A stretch of DNA of 64,000 nt from Smallanthus sonchifolius. Lineage: Eukaryota > Streptophyta > Magnoliopsida > Asterales > Asteraceae. The notes under the pieces are model-generated. The model was not told where the DNA came from. It saw only the letters and a program-made list of their open reading frames with translations, and did no database searches. The stretch covers positions 16,727,501 to 16,791,500 of the forward strand of contig CM042023.1 in assembly GCA_023525975.1 (NCBI GenBank). Reading direction: 5' to 3'. Of this stretch, positions 1 to 12,135 are shown piece after piece; position 1 is the stretch's first letter, and each line of letters begins with the position of its first letter. A program made the position numbers and the translations under genes.

Positions 1-2840
1 ACCTGGGTGAATGGAGTACCTGGACTTGTGGGCTTCGTCCATAACCAACTCCCGTAAGTTACCAAAACATGGCACCCAAATTCTATTCATGAAGTATAAA
101 GTGTCATCTGACTTTGGCTCCAACTGCTTTATCATTCCTCGTAATGCTTCATTCTGAACGTTTTCTTCTTTGATTGCCTCTTGTTGTGCCATCCGAATTT
201 GAGTCATGAGACTCGTATGAATTGTCAATCCGAGGGCACGAACACGAAGTGTTTTAACTCGTTCTTTGCGACTTAAGGCGTCTACTACGACATTGGATTT
301 TCCGGGATGGTACTTGATATCACAATCATAGTAGTTTAGTAGTTCTACCCAACGACGTTGTCTTATGTTAAGTTCCTTTTGATCGAAGATATGTTGAAGA
401 CTCTTATGATCAGTAAAGATAGTGCATCTTGTACCGTAAAGATAATGTCTCCAAATCTTGAGTGCAAACACAACTGCGCCCAACTCCAAGTCATGGGTCG
501 TATAATTCTTTTCGTGCACTTTTAGTTGTCGTGAGGCATATGCGATGACTTTGTCTCTTTTCATTAGCACACAACCAAGTCCTTGGTGTGATGCATCGCA
601 GTATACGACAAAATTGTCGATTCCCTCAGGAAGGGATAAGATCGATGCACTACACAGCTTCTGCTTCAGTAATTGGAAAGCTGGTTCTTGTTTATCAGTC
701 CAATCAAAATTTTTGTTCTTCTGGGTTAATGTGGTTAAAGGCAAGGCTATCTTTGAAAAATTCTCGATGAATCGCCTGTAATAGCCTGCCAAACCCAGAA
801 ATTGACGCACTTCGGTCGGAGTCTTTGGTGCTTCCCAGTTTTTGATCGCTTCTATCTTAGATGGATCAACATGAATTCCTTCCTTGTTGATGACATGTCC
901 AAGAAAATGCACTTCTCGGATCCAAAACTCACACTTAGAGAATTTAGCGTAAAGTTTCTCGTTCCTGAGTAGTTCTAAGATTAATTTCAAATGATGTTCA
1001 TGATCCTCCTTGGTTCATGAATATATTAATATGTCATCAATAAATACTATCACGAATTTATCCAAGTATGGCTTGCACACGCGGTTCATGAGATCCATAA
1101 AAACAGCTGGTGCGTTCGTCAAACCAAATGGCATAACTAGGAACTCGTAGTGACCGTAACGAGTCCTAAAAGCCGTTTTTGGTATATCTTCTTCCTGAAT
1201 TTTCATTTGATGATACCCTGATCGTAGATCAATTTTAGAATAGAAACTAGAACCTTGAAGTTGATCAAACAAATCATCTATTCGAGGAAGAGGATACCGG
1301 TTTTTGATTGTCAGCTTGTTCAACTCCCGATAATCAATGCACATCCTAAAGGTTCCATCCTTCTTCTTTACGAATAGGACCGGAGCTCCCCAAGGTGAGA
1401 AACTCGGTCTTATGAAACCTTTATCAAGCAATTCCTGGAGTTGATTTGATAATTCCTGCATCTCGGAAGGTGCTAGTCGATACGGCGATCGCGCAATCAG
1501 TGCGGCTCCTGGTACCAAGTCGATTCGGAATTCGACTTGCCTCGGTGGTGGTAATCCAGGTAAGTCTTCAGGAAAAACTTCGGGGTAATCCTTAACGATT
1601 GGTAGGTCTTCAAGTCGACGTTTCTTGGGTTTCTTCTCGACGACGTGAGCCAGGAACACGCAATAGACTTTACGTAGGTACTTACGAGCTTTCATGCAGT
1701 TTATCATCCTCAATGTCGCTCCACTCTTCTCACCTTGAACCGAAAGAACTTCTCCGTTCGGGAGAGGAATATGAACAATCTTCTCAAAACAAACAATCTC
1801 GGCGTGATTCTTTGACAACCAATCCATACCAATAACAACGTCAAAACTTCCCAAGTCAACAGGTAGTAGGTCTATACTAAATGTGTGGTTCTTAAAAAAT
1901 AAGGTACAACCCTGAATGACTTCCCCAGTTTTAATTAATTTCCCGTTTGCTAATTCAATTATATAATTTTGGTCTAGTTTGCTGGGCTTAATACCGAGTA
2001 GGGACTTAAAGTCATTTGACACAAAACTCATATCAGCACCCGTATCGAAAATTATAGAGGCATAGTGATTATTTATCGGGAACGTACCAGTGACAATGTT
2101 CGGATCTTGTCGCGCGTCACCAGCCCCCATCACAAACGCTCTTCCACGGGCCTGATTGTCGTTTCGGTTCTTCAACTTTGGACAGTCTTTTCTAAAGTGC
2201 TTTGGATCTCCACACTCAAAGCATCCCTGATTCATCCTTTCTGCTCCTGGGTTGACCTTTCCTGCTACTTGATTGGTCTTATTAGGGTTCGCATTGTTCC
2301 AACAGTTATGGGCTAGATGCCCATGCTTTTTACATTTTCCACACTGGGTACACCTTCCACTGTGATGATACCCACATTTGTCACATTTCGGTAGTGTTCC
2401 AAGATATCCTTTCTGTTCCACAGTGTTGATAGCATATGCTTTCATAATTTCAGGTCTCTTGTTAGTTTGATTCTTGTTTTGATTACTTAGCTTTCCAAAC
2501 CATTTCCTCTTTTCCCCAGACCTTCCTTCCTCGGTCTCCTTCTTCTCAAACAAACCATCACGCACAACATTATCTCTTAGTTTGGAAGCTAGAATTATAG
2601 CGCTCTTGGCATCCATAGGGTTCGATGAAGTTACCAGGCTTCGGATTTGAGGAGCAAGAACCCACAAGTATCTTTCAACCTTCTTGTATTCTGGGGTAAC
2701 CATGTGTGGAACTAAACTTGCTAACTCATTGAATCGGTCAGTGTAACCAGCCACATCATCTCCTATCATTTGAAGGTTCCACATTTCAGCTTCGATTTTC
2801 TGCAATTCATTTCAAGGACAGTACTCCTCGATCATCATGG
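1..2840 (-). pseudogene. Outer element gag(3')-protease-reverse transcriptase, with nonsense codons
   Basis: An open stretch from about 2805 to 1015 (about 596 residues) encodes the rest of gag, three cysteine/histidine knuckles (the last CFECGDPKHFRKDC, a CX2CX4HX4C type), an aspartic protease active site FDTGAD, and reverse transcriptase with the catalytic box FIDDILIYS. A TGA at about 1014-1016 follows that box. The homologous reading continues to position 1 through RNase H and the integrase zinc finger. A second in-frame TGA lies between 2805 and 2840, just after the gag motif MMIEEYCP. Both stops sit where the family normally has Arg or Gln, so a CGA or CAA to TGA change explains them. 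The polyprotein would have supplied capsid, protease, reverse transcriptase and integrase. Confidence 0.88.
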
Positions 2841-2845
2841 CCTTT
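2841..2845. repeat. Target-site duplication CCTTT, left copy
   Basis: The five bases before the left LTR of the inner element are CCTTT. They are repeated exactly at 12825-12829 after the right LTR. Five-base duplications are normal for LTR retrotransposons. Removing the inner element and one copy rejoins the gag gene of the outer element. Confidence 0.93.
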
Positions 2846-3740
2846 TGTCACACCCCCATATTTATTTACTTATTAAATAAATACAGGTTGTAACGATTGG
2901 TTCATTACACGATAGCGGAAGCTGTAATAATGATTTCTAAGACTTGATTACATATACAATTACTAAAACTAAGAAATACTATGATCTAAGTTCTTCTAGA
3001 TCAACAACAGACTTGAGACTTGATATTCTACGCCCTTCCAGCTACTAGGAATTGATCCAACATAGCTAGCCTATTCCAACCGCGCCATGGCTAGAGGTCA
3101 CCTGAGAAACATACTTGAAAGTGTCAACACAAAGGTTGGTGAGTTCACAGAGTTAGTTATATTAGTGCTTATAGTTTTTCCCGAAAACATTACCATGACT
3201 TTACCGTCATAAAACTAAGTAGTTTTCATTTGAAAACATTACCATGACTTTACCGTCATAAATTCAATGTTTAAACATGATCCTTATAACCAGATCAGAA
3301 CCCTTTTGTAGAAACATGATCACTTTAACCGGATCAAAACTCTTTTGTTTAAATTCAATTGTTCGTAAATAGTTCCAGTTGCATGTGATAATCAGAATAA
3401 AAATTGTTGACCCATTTGTAAACTAGCTAGGAATACAAATAATATGTTCATACATGAGGCGTAACCAAACCATGACATGTGTGAGCCCCTAATAATTGTT
3501 ATCAGGTTCTATGCGGCCATAAATCCTCCAGATTGTGGTTAGCGCGACTAACCATGACCGGGAGACGTCACTCTCCATAGTACTATTCATAGGACCCTAG
3601 GCTACAGTTAATGGTTACTATGTTGTTCCAGGGGACTTTAGCGACCTCCAATGTGTTGTTCTCATCCCATGTAAACATAAAGTCGTGTCTTATTCTCTTG
3701 TTATCCCATGAAATAGTTGTAAGTATGTTTTTCCTTAAAT

Positions 3741-3818
3741 CGTTGAGTGTTGTTCATCCGAACAATCGTTGTGTGTTGTTCATCCGAACAATCGTTGTGT
3801 GTTGTTCATCCGAACAAT
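3741..3818. repeat. Three tandem 26 bp copies in the LTR
   Basis: A 26 bp unit containing TTCATCCGAACAATCGTTG is repeated three times head to tail, the first copy with one change. The same array is at 11298-11375 in the other LTR, so it predates insertion. Confidence 0.85.
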
Positions 3819-4285
3819 CGTTGTGTGTACTTGTGTCCAGCTGTTTAGTTGAGAAAGTTTTCTCCCCGTTTGTTTAAAAACAATTTAAAAACAAGTAGTA
3901 AAAGTGGGGCTGGGAGACTCACAAGAAGTTAAACCAAAATGTTCATATTGTCAAACGTATAAACAATGTAATTCATGTTTTCAAAACATAACAAGTAAGT
4001 ATGTTTCTCCCCCGATGTTTACAAAACAGTAAAGAGTTAAAAGGGGGCCGTGAACTCACCTTGAGTTTGTGTATGCTTGCAATGATAATTGTTCTAGTCA
4101 ACTTGACCATTCGTACCCTAATTTCAAAAAGGGTAATTCGTGTTATGACCGAATGTCTTATATTGCAAATTGTTCACCGACTTTGTAAATCTGGTTGCTT
4201 TTGTTTAAAATATCCTCTTAGTTGTTCAATACTTGTTTTGTTATAAAACAGATCTTAGTTACTGCCCAATGTGACTGATGAACAG

Positions 4286-4645
4286 ATGTCGAAACTTCCT
4301 AGTTTCGATTGGGCAATTGAGTATCGAAACTTCATAGTTTCGATTGAGTAGTTGGGTATCGAAACTACCTAGTTTCGATTGAGTAGTTGGGTATCGAAAC
4401 TACCAAGTTTCGATTGGCAAGAAGGGTATCGAAACTATCTAGTTTCGATTGAGCAATATGTATCGAAACTACCTAGTTTCGATTGAACAACTAGTATCGA
4501 AACTCCTAGTTTCGATTGGGTAAATTGGTATCGAAACTCCTAGTTTCGATTGAATAGGTATCGAAACTCCTAGTTTCGATTGAATAACAGGTATCGAAAC
4601 TCCTAGTTTCGATTGAACAGGTATCGAAACTCCTAGTTTCGATTA
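4286..4645. repeat. Array of 11 short palindromes in the 3' LTR
   Basis: Eleven units, each an inverted repeat of the form TCGAAACT-NNCTN-AGTTTCGA, are spaced about 30 to 36 bp apart by short variable spacers. Each could fold into a stem of about 8 bp. In this LTR the third and fourth units are extra relative to 11844-12135. Possible roles are transcription-factor sites, small-RNA sources or simple replication slippage; none is shown here. Confidence 0.88.
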
Positions 4646-5337
4646 CTGCACTTTGATTGACAGAATTCGTCCTGTATATTTTTATGTTCAAATCTTGAAT
4701 TTGACACACTTTTCTTGTTATCTTACTTGCGATTGAACCTTTTGTAGGCTTAGATACGGTTTTAAAGAAAATAAAGTGGATAATATCGAGTTTTTACCTT
4801 AAAACCGAGATGAAGATGATGAAAGAAAACAGAGAAGAGTCTTGAATCTTCTGTTAAACTTTCTTTAGAACACTTGAAATCTTCTTAAAATACCGAATTG
4901 TGGTGGATTTCTGCCTTAAACTGGACTTCGACTAGAAGGAGAATTGGGAAATTGCCGTATGAAAATGAGAAGTATGGAAGGGATTGTGGGATTTCGACTG
5001 AGGAGGTATGGTTTTTATCTGAATTTGAGTGTATTAGCAAGTGGGGGAATGGCTTCTCTGAATTTCGGCCGAAAAGTCAAGCAAGTGGGTTGGGGTTAAA
5101 TAAATCAAACCATTTGATTTAAGTGTAAATTTAACCACTAGTGTTCGTATTTAGTCGGGTTATCCTGGTACGTGAACCGGTAACTCCTAGAATTACCAGA
5201 ATGTGAAATGAGACCCTGTACGATTTTTGTTAGACCTTAATGTCCTTGTTTGTGAAATTAAGTAAATCACAAAACAATTATAATTTAAACTTGTTTATAA
5301 CATGTACGGATATTGACCTGAAATGTCTGGTGTCACA

Positions 5338-5350
5338 TTCTCCCCATGTT
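5338..5350 (-). other. Polypurine tract of the inner element
   Basis: On the minus strand ACATGGGGAGAA lies directly before the 3' LTR start TGTGACACC. A purine tract here is the expected plus-strand primer for reverse transcription and fixes element orientation. Confidence 0.75.
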
Positions 5351-6820
5351 AAAAGAATTTCGTCCCGAAATTCAATTTGTGTCCTCTTGAACTATTTTTG
5401 TTTTCATTTGATCCTCTCATTCAAATGGTTCAACGTACCTAGGATTAAGCTTGCCGCGGTTGCCAAATTTTGCCACTCTTTTCCAAGGTGAGACCTTCAA
5501 CGTGACTTTGTCTATCAATTGGAATTCTAATGGTTTTCGTCTGTTGCTAGCTCCACTCTCTTTCGTCTGTCTTGAGTGGCTTTCAGACGATCTTTTATTT
5601 CGACGATCTTGTCAGTGGTTTCCTAGCCAATATCAGGACCAGTCAAATGCTTTTCGCTAACCCCCGCCCAACATAGCGATGAGTGACACTTATAACCATC
5701 CAAAGACTCAACGGAGCGGCTTTAATGCTGGTATGGTAGTTGATATTATATGAAAACTCATCCAACGGCGGTGAGTATCCCTATTTCTTCTGAAATCGAT
5801 TACGCACACACGGAGCACATCTTTTAAAGTTTGGATAGTCCTTTTACTTTGACCGTTCATCTGGGGATGATATGCAGTGGTCATGTAAAGGCGTGTGCTC
5901 AAGGCTTCTTGTACAGACTGTCAGGTTCTTGACATGAATCGACTGTCCCTTTTTGTGAAAATGGAAACTGGCATACCATGCCTAGCCTTAATTCCCTTAA
6001 TAGTTAGCCTTGCACGCGTCTTACTTTTATCTGTCTCCTTTATTGGTAGGGAATGCGCGGATTTCGTCAAACGACTGACGATTATCATATAGTTTCATAG
6101 TTGCTAGGTGTTCTGGATAACTTTGAAATGAAATCCATTGAAATTTGTTCCCATTTCCATTGAGGTATCTCGGGTTGTTATAACAATCCCGACGGTTTCT
6201 GATGTTCTGCCTTTACCTTTGAACATGTCAGGCATTTACCGACGTAAATAGCAATTTCTCTTTTCATGTTCGGCCACCAGTAGAGTTCTTTCAGATCCTT
6301 ATACATTTTATCCGAACCTGGGTGAATGGAGTACCTGGACTTGTGGGCTTCGTCCATAACCAACTCCCGTAAGTTACCAAAACATGGCACCCAAATTCTA
6401 TTTGCAAAGTATATAGTATCATCTGATTTTGGCTCTAAATGTCTGATCATTCCTCATATAGCTTCACTCTGAATGTTTTCTTCTTTGATTGCCTCCTGTT
6501 GTGCCATCCGGATTTGAGTCGTGAGACTCGCATGAATTGTCAATCCTAGGGCACGAACACGGAGAGTTTTAACCCGTTCCTTACGACTCAAGGCATCTGC
6601 TACGACATTTACCTTACCAGGGTGATACTTGATATCCCAGTCGTAATCATTCAGTAGTTCTACCCAACGAAGTTGACTCATGTTGAGTTCTTTCTGATTA
6701 AAGATGTGCTGGAGACTCTTGTGGTTTGTAAAGATAGTACATTTTGTACCATAAAAAAAATGTCTCTAAATCTTGAGTGCAAACACGACAGCACCCAATT
6801 TCAGATCGTGAGTCGTATAA

Positions 6821-6871
6821 TTTATTTATTTTTTTATTTTTTTTTTTATTTTATTATTTTTTTTTTTTTCA
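6821..6871. repeat. T-rich low-complexity insertion in pol
   Basis: About 50 bases of almost pure T/A replace a short coding segment that in the outer copy (about 508-516) is only a few bases. It disrupts RNase H and looks like expansion of a T run or an A-tail-like insertion on the minus strand. Confidence 0.7.
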
Positions 6872-7785
6872 TGTACTCTTAGCTGTCTGGATGCATACGC
6901 TATGACTTTTTCTCTTTGCATCAATACACATCCCAGACCTTGGTGTGATGCGTCGCAGTACACGATGGAATTGTCAGTTCCTTCGGGAAGGGATATGATT
7001 GGTGCACTGCAAAGTTTTGCTTCAACAATTGAAACGCTGATTCTTGTTTATCAGTCCAATCAAACTTTTTGTCCTTCTGAGTTAACGTGGTCAAAGGCAA
7101 GGCTATCTTTGAAAAATTCTCGATAAATCGCCTGTAATATCCTGCCGAACCCAGAAATTGACGCACCTCAGTCGGAGTTCTTGGTGCTTCCCAGTTTTTG
7201 ATAGCTTCAATCTTGGTTGGGATTACGTGAATACCCTTCTTATTGATGACGTGTCCGAGAAAGTGAACCTCTCGAATCCGAAACTCACACTTAGAGAATT
7301 TGGCATAACGCTTATCATTCCGGAGTAGTTCCAAGATTGATTTCAAATGATGTTCATGTTCCTCATTGGTTTGTGAATATATTGATATGTCATCGATAAA
7401 TACGATCACGAATTTATTCAAGTATGGCTTGCACACGCGGTTCATTAGGTCCATGAAAACGGCCGGTGCATTAGTCAAGCCAAATGGCATAACTAGGAAC
7501 TCGTAGTGACCGTAACGAGTCCTAAAAGTCGTTTTTGGTATATCTTCTTCCTGAATTTTCAGTTGAGGATATCCTGATTGTAGATCAATTTTAGAATAGA
7601 AACTGGACCCTTGAAGTTGATCAAACAAATCGTCTACTCGAAGAAGAGGATACCGGTTTTTGATTGTCAGCTTGTTCAACTCCCGATAATTGATGCACCT
7701 TCTAAAGGTTCCATCCTTTTTCTTTACAAACAGGACCGGAACTCCCCATGGTGAGAAACTCGGTCTTATGAAAAAAAAAAAAAAA

Positions 7786-10387
7786 TTACTCGACGAGGTG
7801 TCCAAGTTTTTGTTGTATATTGGGTAGAAATGAAAAAGTATGAAAATGAAACTTTATGTTTGTCCCTCTTATGCTTTCCAAAAGCATTTTCCCGGACTAA
7901 GACTTTTCTCTTATTTCAAGTTTCATGTTTTCTAGGATTTTCCTCTCCATGTGCCTTCATGGAGCTAAGAATTGATGTTCCTCGGGAGCTCTTATTTGCA
8001 AACTTCGAGTCTAATCACTACTTTACCCCTTTGTTTGCACTACTTTTCAAGGCATACTAGCCTTTGGGTTGTAGCGTCTTGATATGTAAACTCATGTCTC
8101 GACTACCATACCTTCGAAGAATGTAAGCCATACGAAGTTCGATGTTTGTTTGGGATATTCATATTCCGTCTAGCTGAGGGAATGAATAATAATACTGTAA
8201 GAATGGTCTCATCGAATTAGTGTTTTCCCCAAAATGGGCTATGGGTTTGTCAACTCATTAAGTTGGCAGAAAGAGCTGATAGTCAACTATTAGTCATACG
8301 GTGTGTATGCACTCCCTTAGTGTTTGAATGGTACTTTGGTGACTTACCATTACGTATTCCACTCATTCAGGTTATAGCCTTAAAATCCTTAGCACAAGGA
8401 TAAACTTGAGGTAATGAGTGTTGAACGTCGAGACTTTTGTATTCTAACTGAGTCTACTCTAAGAGATCATTTCTGAACAATAGATGCTCTAGAGCTTCCC
8501 AATTATAGAAAACTAGGAGTGAAAGATGCAATCACACATCTTTTCTAGGCTAAATCTGGGATCCATCCAACAAGATGAACTTTGAGGAAGTGCGAGTATA
8601 AAAGAGTAATAAATTATTCTTCTCAACTCTTTGTGGACAGTGGCCTATTGTGAATAGTTCGAGTTTACGTCCTTTATGCATATCATGAGCTAATGAGATT
8701 AGCATGAGATTCCGCATTTGGGACTCCTTTAAGGGTTTTGCATGTCGTTTTGGTTAGTGCGACAATAGTCGTTAGTCCACACTTAGGTTTCTTTGGCATT
8801 CGTTTGAGCATCAACCCCGGCTTATCTATTGCAGAGAAAATAGTCAGACTTAAAGGTATATTGAATGTCAATGGTTGCGAGAGCAATCCTGTTTGACCGA
8901 TATTCTGAAATGTCCGATTTCCTACTTGTCTCATGTCGAGCTTCCACAATATCCATAGGTGCCATGTGTATGCGGGTCAGAATAATATCCTGCCCTATTA
9001 CTGAAGTTAGTGCATAACACTCTTGGCGTAACTTTCAATCAATTGTGAGATTGAACTGTATGATGGATCATGAGATTATGCTATAATCTCCCACAATAGT
9101 TGTGCAATTACTGTAAGTGTTGGTTGTGGTAACGCTCAATTTGAAGCATTCCTGACAAGTAGAATATCAAAGAGTGAATGTGCGAATTTCTTCGTCGTTC
9201 AGGATTTACTAAGGATTGGTTGAATTCAATTTGAATTTCTCTCGTTCCTCCAAAACTAGGAGAATGCTTTGTGAGCACCAAATTGAGAAGTCTGATTTGT
9301 TGAGATCCAATCCTTAATCAAGTGATTGAGAACATGAGTTGATCATCAGCTTAGACAGCAAGACTCACTAAAGTTCCCATGCACTGCAAATTATGATTAC
9401 GTGTGCACCCGTAATGATGATTTGCCTTGCCTGATCCCTATAGTGTTTCTTCTATCCCTAGCTTTTAATCAAAAGTGATTTGAAACGATCATTAGATTGC
9501 GTTTGCACATTTGTACAGGAGTGTGTATTGTTTTATCGGATTACTGTTAATTATGTGTACCAATACTCATGAATCTGCTGAATATGGCAGTTGTCGGATG
9601 AGGCTAAGGGTAGAGAGGCACCACCAGTGTCTCTTAAAAAAATGTGCATGGTGAAATTCAGGCACTATGTGTTGGGCAGAGATCCTCAAACGAGTGTTGA
9701 GCAACTCATGCTCCAAGTCTGTATATATGCATGGATCCACATGATCCTGATGTATGTCTGGGTCTCCTGACCCTTGGAGTTCTCTCCCATTTAGTCCTGC
9801 TTATTCACCTTGAATTCCCTTCTGTCTGGGCAATCATGCCAGCCATATAACATGGCGAGAGTCTAGGCATCCGATCCGAAAACTTATGAAGGAGAGTATT
9901 TATACCGCAAATACGTTAGAAAGATAGTTGCCTCCATGGCTGGAGTAGTTGTGGTGCAGGTATAGGTACAGATTCTGGTACGAGTTCAGCCTGTTGTGAT
10001 ACCAAGATCGGTAACTGACGATCGTTGTCGTCGAAGTCCAAGCTCAGCTCGTAACTCGATCTTCTAAGGTTGCAGTATGTTGAGTACCCATTATTCTTGA
10101 CTCGTAATCCGAACAGTAACATGTTATAAGTGTTTATTATTTTCACATTGTTGTACGTGTCTGAGTGTTCACTACATGTGCCATGTAATTGTATTAGTGT
10201 AGCTAACGGTACCCTAGTGTAACTCCATGCACTAATAGTCTACACAAATTGTTCGGCAACGGTTGGAATTCCTATGCTCAAGTCTTGAGTGTTTTTAGTG
10301 TGATGCAAGTCTTAGAAATCTTGGTCCCTAAATGAGTCCGGTTAGAGCCTAGGTATCACTAAGGAAACCTAATTCGCTAAAACCACT
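7786..10387. other. Unidentified 2.6 kb block in the position of gag-protease
   Basis: This lies between the primer site and the pol remnant. I see no zinc knuckle, protease or gag motif in any frame; the longest open frames (9916-10146, 8683-8949, both minus, under 90 codons) resemble nothing I recognise. The boundary with pol is an A15 tract. It may be a replaced leader from another element, a captured host segment or a heavily decayed gag. Confidence 0.55.
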
Positions 10388-10399
10388 GCTCTGATACCA
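10388..10399 (-). other. Primer binding site for initiator tRNA-Met, inner element
   Basis: The minus strand reads TGGTATCAGAGC three bases inside the 5' LTR. This complements the 3' end of plant initiator methionine tRNA and sets the element on the minus strand. Confidence 0.9.
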
Positions 10400-11297
10400 A
10401 TCTGTCACACCCCCATATTTATTTACTTATTAAATAAATACAGGTTGTAACGATTGGTTCATTACACGATAGCGGAAGCTGTAATAATGATTTCTAAGAC
10501 TTGATTACATATACAATTACTAAAAATAAAAAATACTATGATCTAAGTTCTTCTAGATCAACAACAGACTTGAGACTTGATATTCTACGCCCTTCCAGCT
10601 ACTAGGAATTGATCCAACATAGCTAGCCTATTCCAACCGCGCCATGGCTAGAGGTCACCTGAGAAACATACTTGAAAGTGTCAACACAAAGGTTGGTGAG
10701 TTCACAGAGTTAGTTATATTAGTGCTTATAGTTTTTCCCGAAAACATTACCATGACTTTACCGTCATAAAACTAAGTAGTTTTCATTTGAAAACATTACC
10801 ATGACTTTACCGTCATAAATTCAATGTTTAAACATGATCCTTATAACCAGATCAGAACCCTTTTGTAGAAACATGATCACTTTAACCGGATCAAAACTCT
10901 TTTGTTTAAATTCAAATGTTCGTAAATAGTTCCAGTTGCATGTGATAATCAGAATAAAAATTGTTGACCCATTTGTAAACTAGCTAGGAATACAAATAAT
11001 ATGTTCATACATGAGGCGTAACCAAACCATGACATGTGTGAGCCCCTAATAATTGTTATCAGGTTCTATGCGGCCATAAATCCTCCAGATTGTGGTTAGC
11101 GCGACTAACCATGACCGGGAGACGTCACTCTCCATAGTACTATTCATAGGACCCTAGGCTACAGTTAATGGTTACTATGTTGTTCCAGGGGACTTTAGCG
11201 ACCTCCAATGTGTTGTTCTCATCCCATGTAAACATAAAGTCGTGTCTTATTCTCTTGTTATCCCATGAAATAGTTGTAAGTATGTTTTTCCTTAAAT

Positions 11298-11375
11298 CGT
11301 TGAGTGTTGTTCATCCGAACAATCGTTGTGTGTTGTTCATCCGAACAATCGTTGTGTGTTGTTCATCCGAACAAT
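11298..11375. repeat. Three tandem 26 bp copies in the 5' LTR
   Basis: Counterpart of 3741-3818 with the same three units. Confidence 0.85.
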
Positions 11376-11843
11376 CGTTGTGTGTACTTGTGTCCAGCTG
11401 TTTAGTTGAGAAAGTTTTCTCCCCGTTTGTTTAAAAACAATTTAAAAACAAGTAGTAAAAGTGGGGCTGGGAGACTCACAAGAAGTTAAACCAAAATGTT
11501 CATATTGTCAAACGTATAAACAATGTAATTCATGTTTTCAAAACATAACAAGTAAGTATGTTTCTCCCCCGATGTTTACAAAACAGTAAAGAGTTAAAAG
11601 GGGGCCGTGAACTCACCTTGAGTTTGTGTATGCTTGCAATGATAATTGTTCTAGTCAACTTGACCATTCGTACCCTAATTTCAAAAAGGGTAATTCGTGT
11701 TATGACCGAATGTCTTATATTGCAAATTGTTCACCGACTTTGTAAATCTGGTTGCTTTTGTTTAAAATATCCTCTTAGTTGTTCAATACTTGTTTTGTTA
11801 TAAAACAGATCTTAGTTACTGCCCAATGTGACTGATGAACAGA

Positions 11844-12135
11844 TGTCGAAACTTCCTAGTTTCGATTGGGCAATTGAGTATCGAAACTTCATAGTTTCGA
11901 TTGGCAAGAAGGGTATCGAAACTATCTAGTTTCGATTGAGCAATATGTATCGAAACTACCTAGTTTCGATTGAACAACTAGTATCGAAACTCCTAGTTTC
12001 GATTGGGTAAATTGGTATCGAAACTCCTAGTTTCGATTGAATAGGTATCGAAACTCCTAGTTTCGATTGAATAACAGGTATCGAAACTCCTAGTTTCGAT
12101 TGAACAGGTATCGAAACTCCTAGTTTCGATTACTG
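11844..12135. repeat. Array of 9 short palindromes in the 5' LTR
   Basis: Same palindromic units as 4286-4645, but nine rather than eleven. The missing 70 bp equals exactly two units, between the second and fourth units of the other array. This fits slippage or unequal exchange inside the array. Confidence 0.88.

Larger units (their letters stand above)
2846..5337 (-). repeat. 3' LTR of the inner element (2492 bp)
   Basis: Read on the minus strand it starts TGTGACACC and ends GGTGTGACA, with the short inverted ends and TG..CA borders of LTRs. It contains an 11-unit array of small palindromes (4286-4645) and three 26 bp tandem copies at 3741-3818. It is 70 bp longer than the 5' LTR because it has two extra palindrome units. 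Confidence 0.93.
5338..7785 (-). pseudogene. Inner element pol remnant: reverse transcriptase, RNase H, integrase
   Basis: On the minus strand, 7805-6921 gives reverse transcriptase from IRPSFSPWG through the box FIDDISIYS into RNase H. 6681-6454 gives RNase H with KYHPGKVNVVADALSRKER, 6450-6178 the integrase HHCC region (CLTCSKVKAEHQKP), 5902-5708 integrase core, and about 5480-5440 an integrase C-terminal RGKLNPRY motif. Frames are interrupted repeatedly and an A/T-rich tract at 6821-6871 replaces coding sequence. Homology to the outer copy stops exactly at an A tract (7771-7785). The N-terminal reverse transcriptase, protease and gag are absent, so it cannot be autonomous. Confidence 0.88.

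Noticed and set aside
3611..4246. Plus ORFs duplicated at 11168-11803
   Set aside because: They lie in the two LTR copies, antisense to the element, without motifs; duplication is due to the LTRs.
4286..4645. Regularly spaced repeats that look like a CRISPR array
   Set aside because: Plant nuclear context inside an LTR; spacers are short, related to each other and decayed copies exist in the other LTRs. No cas genes.
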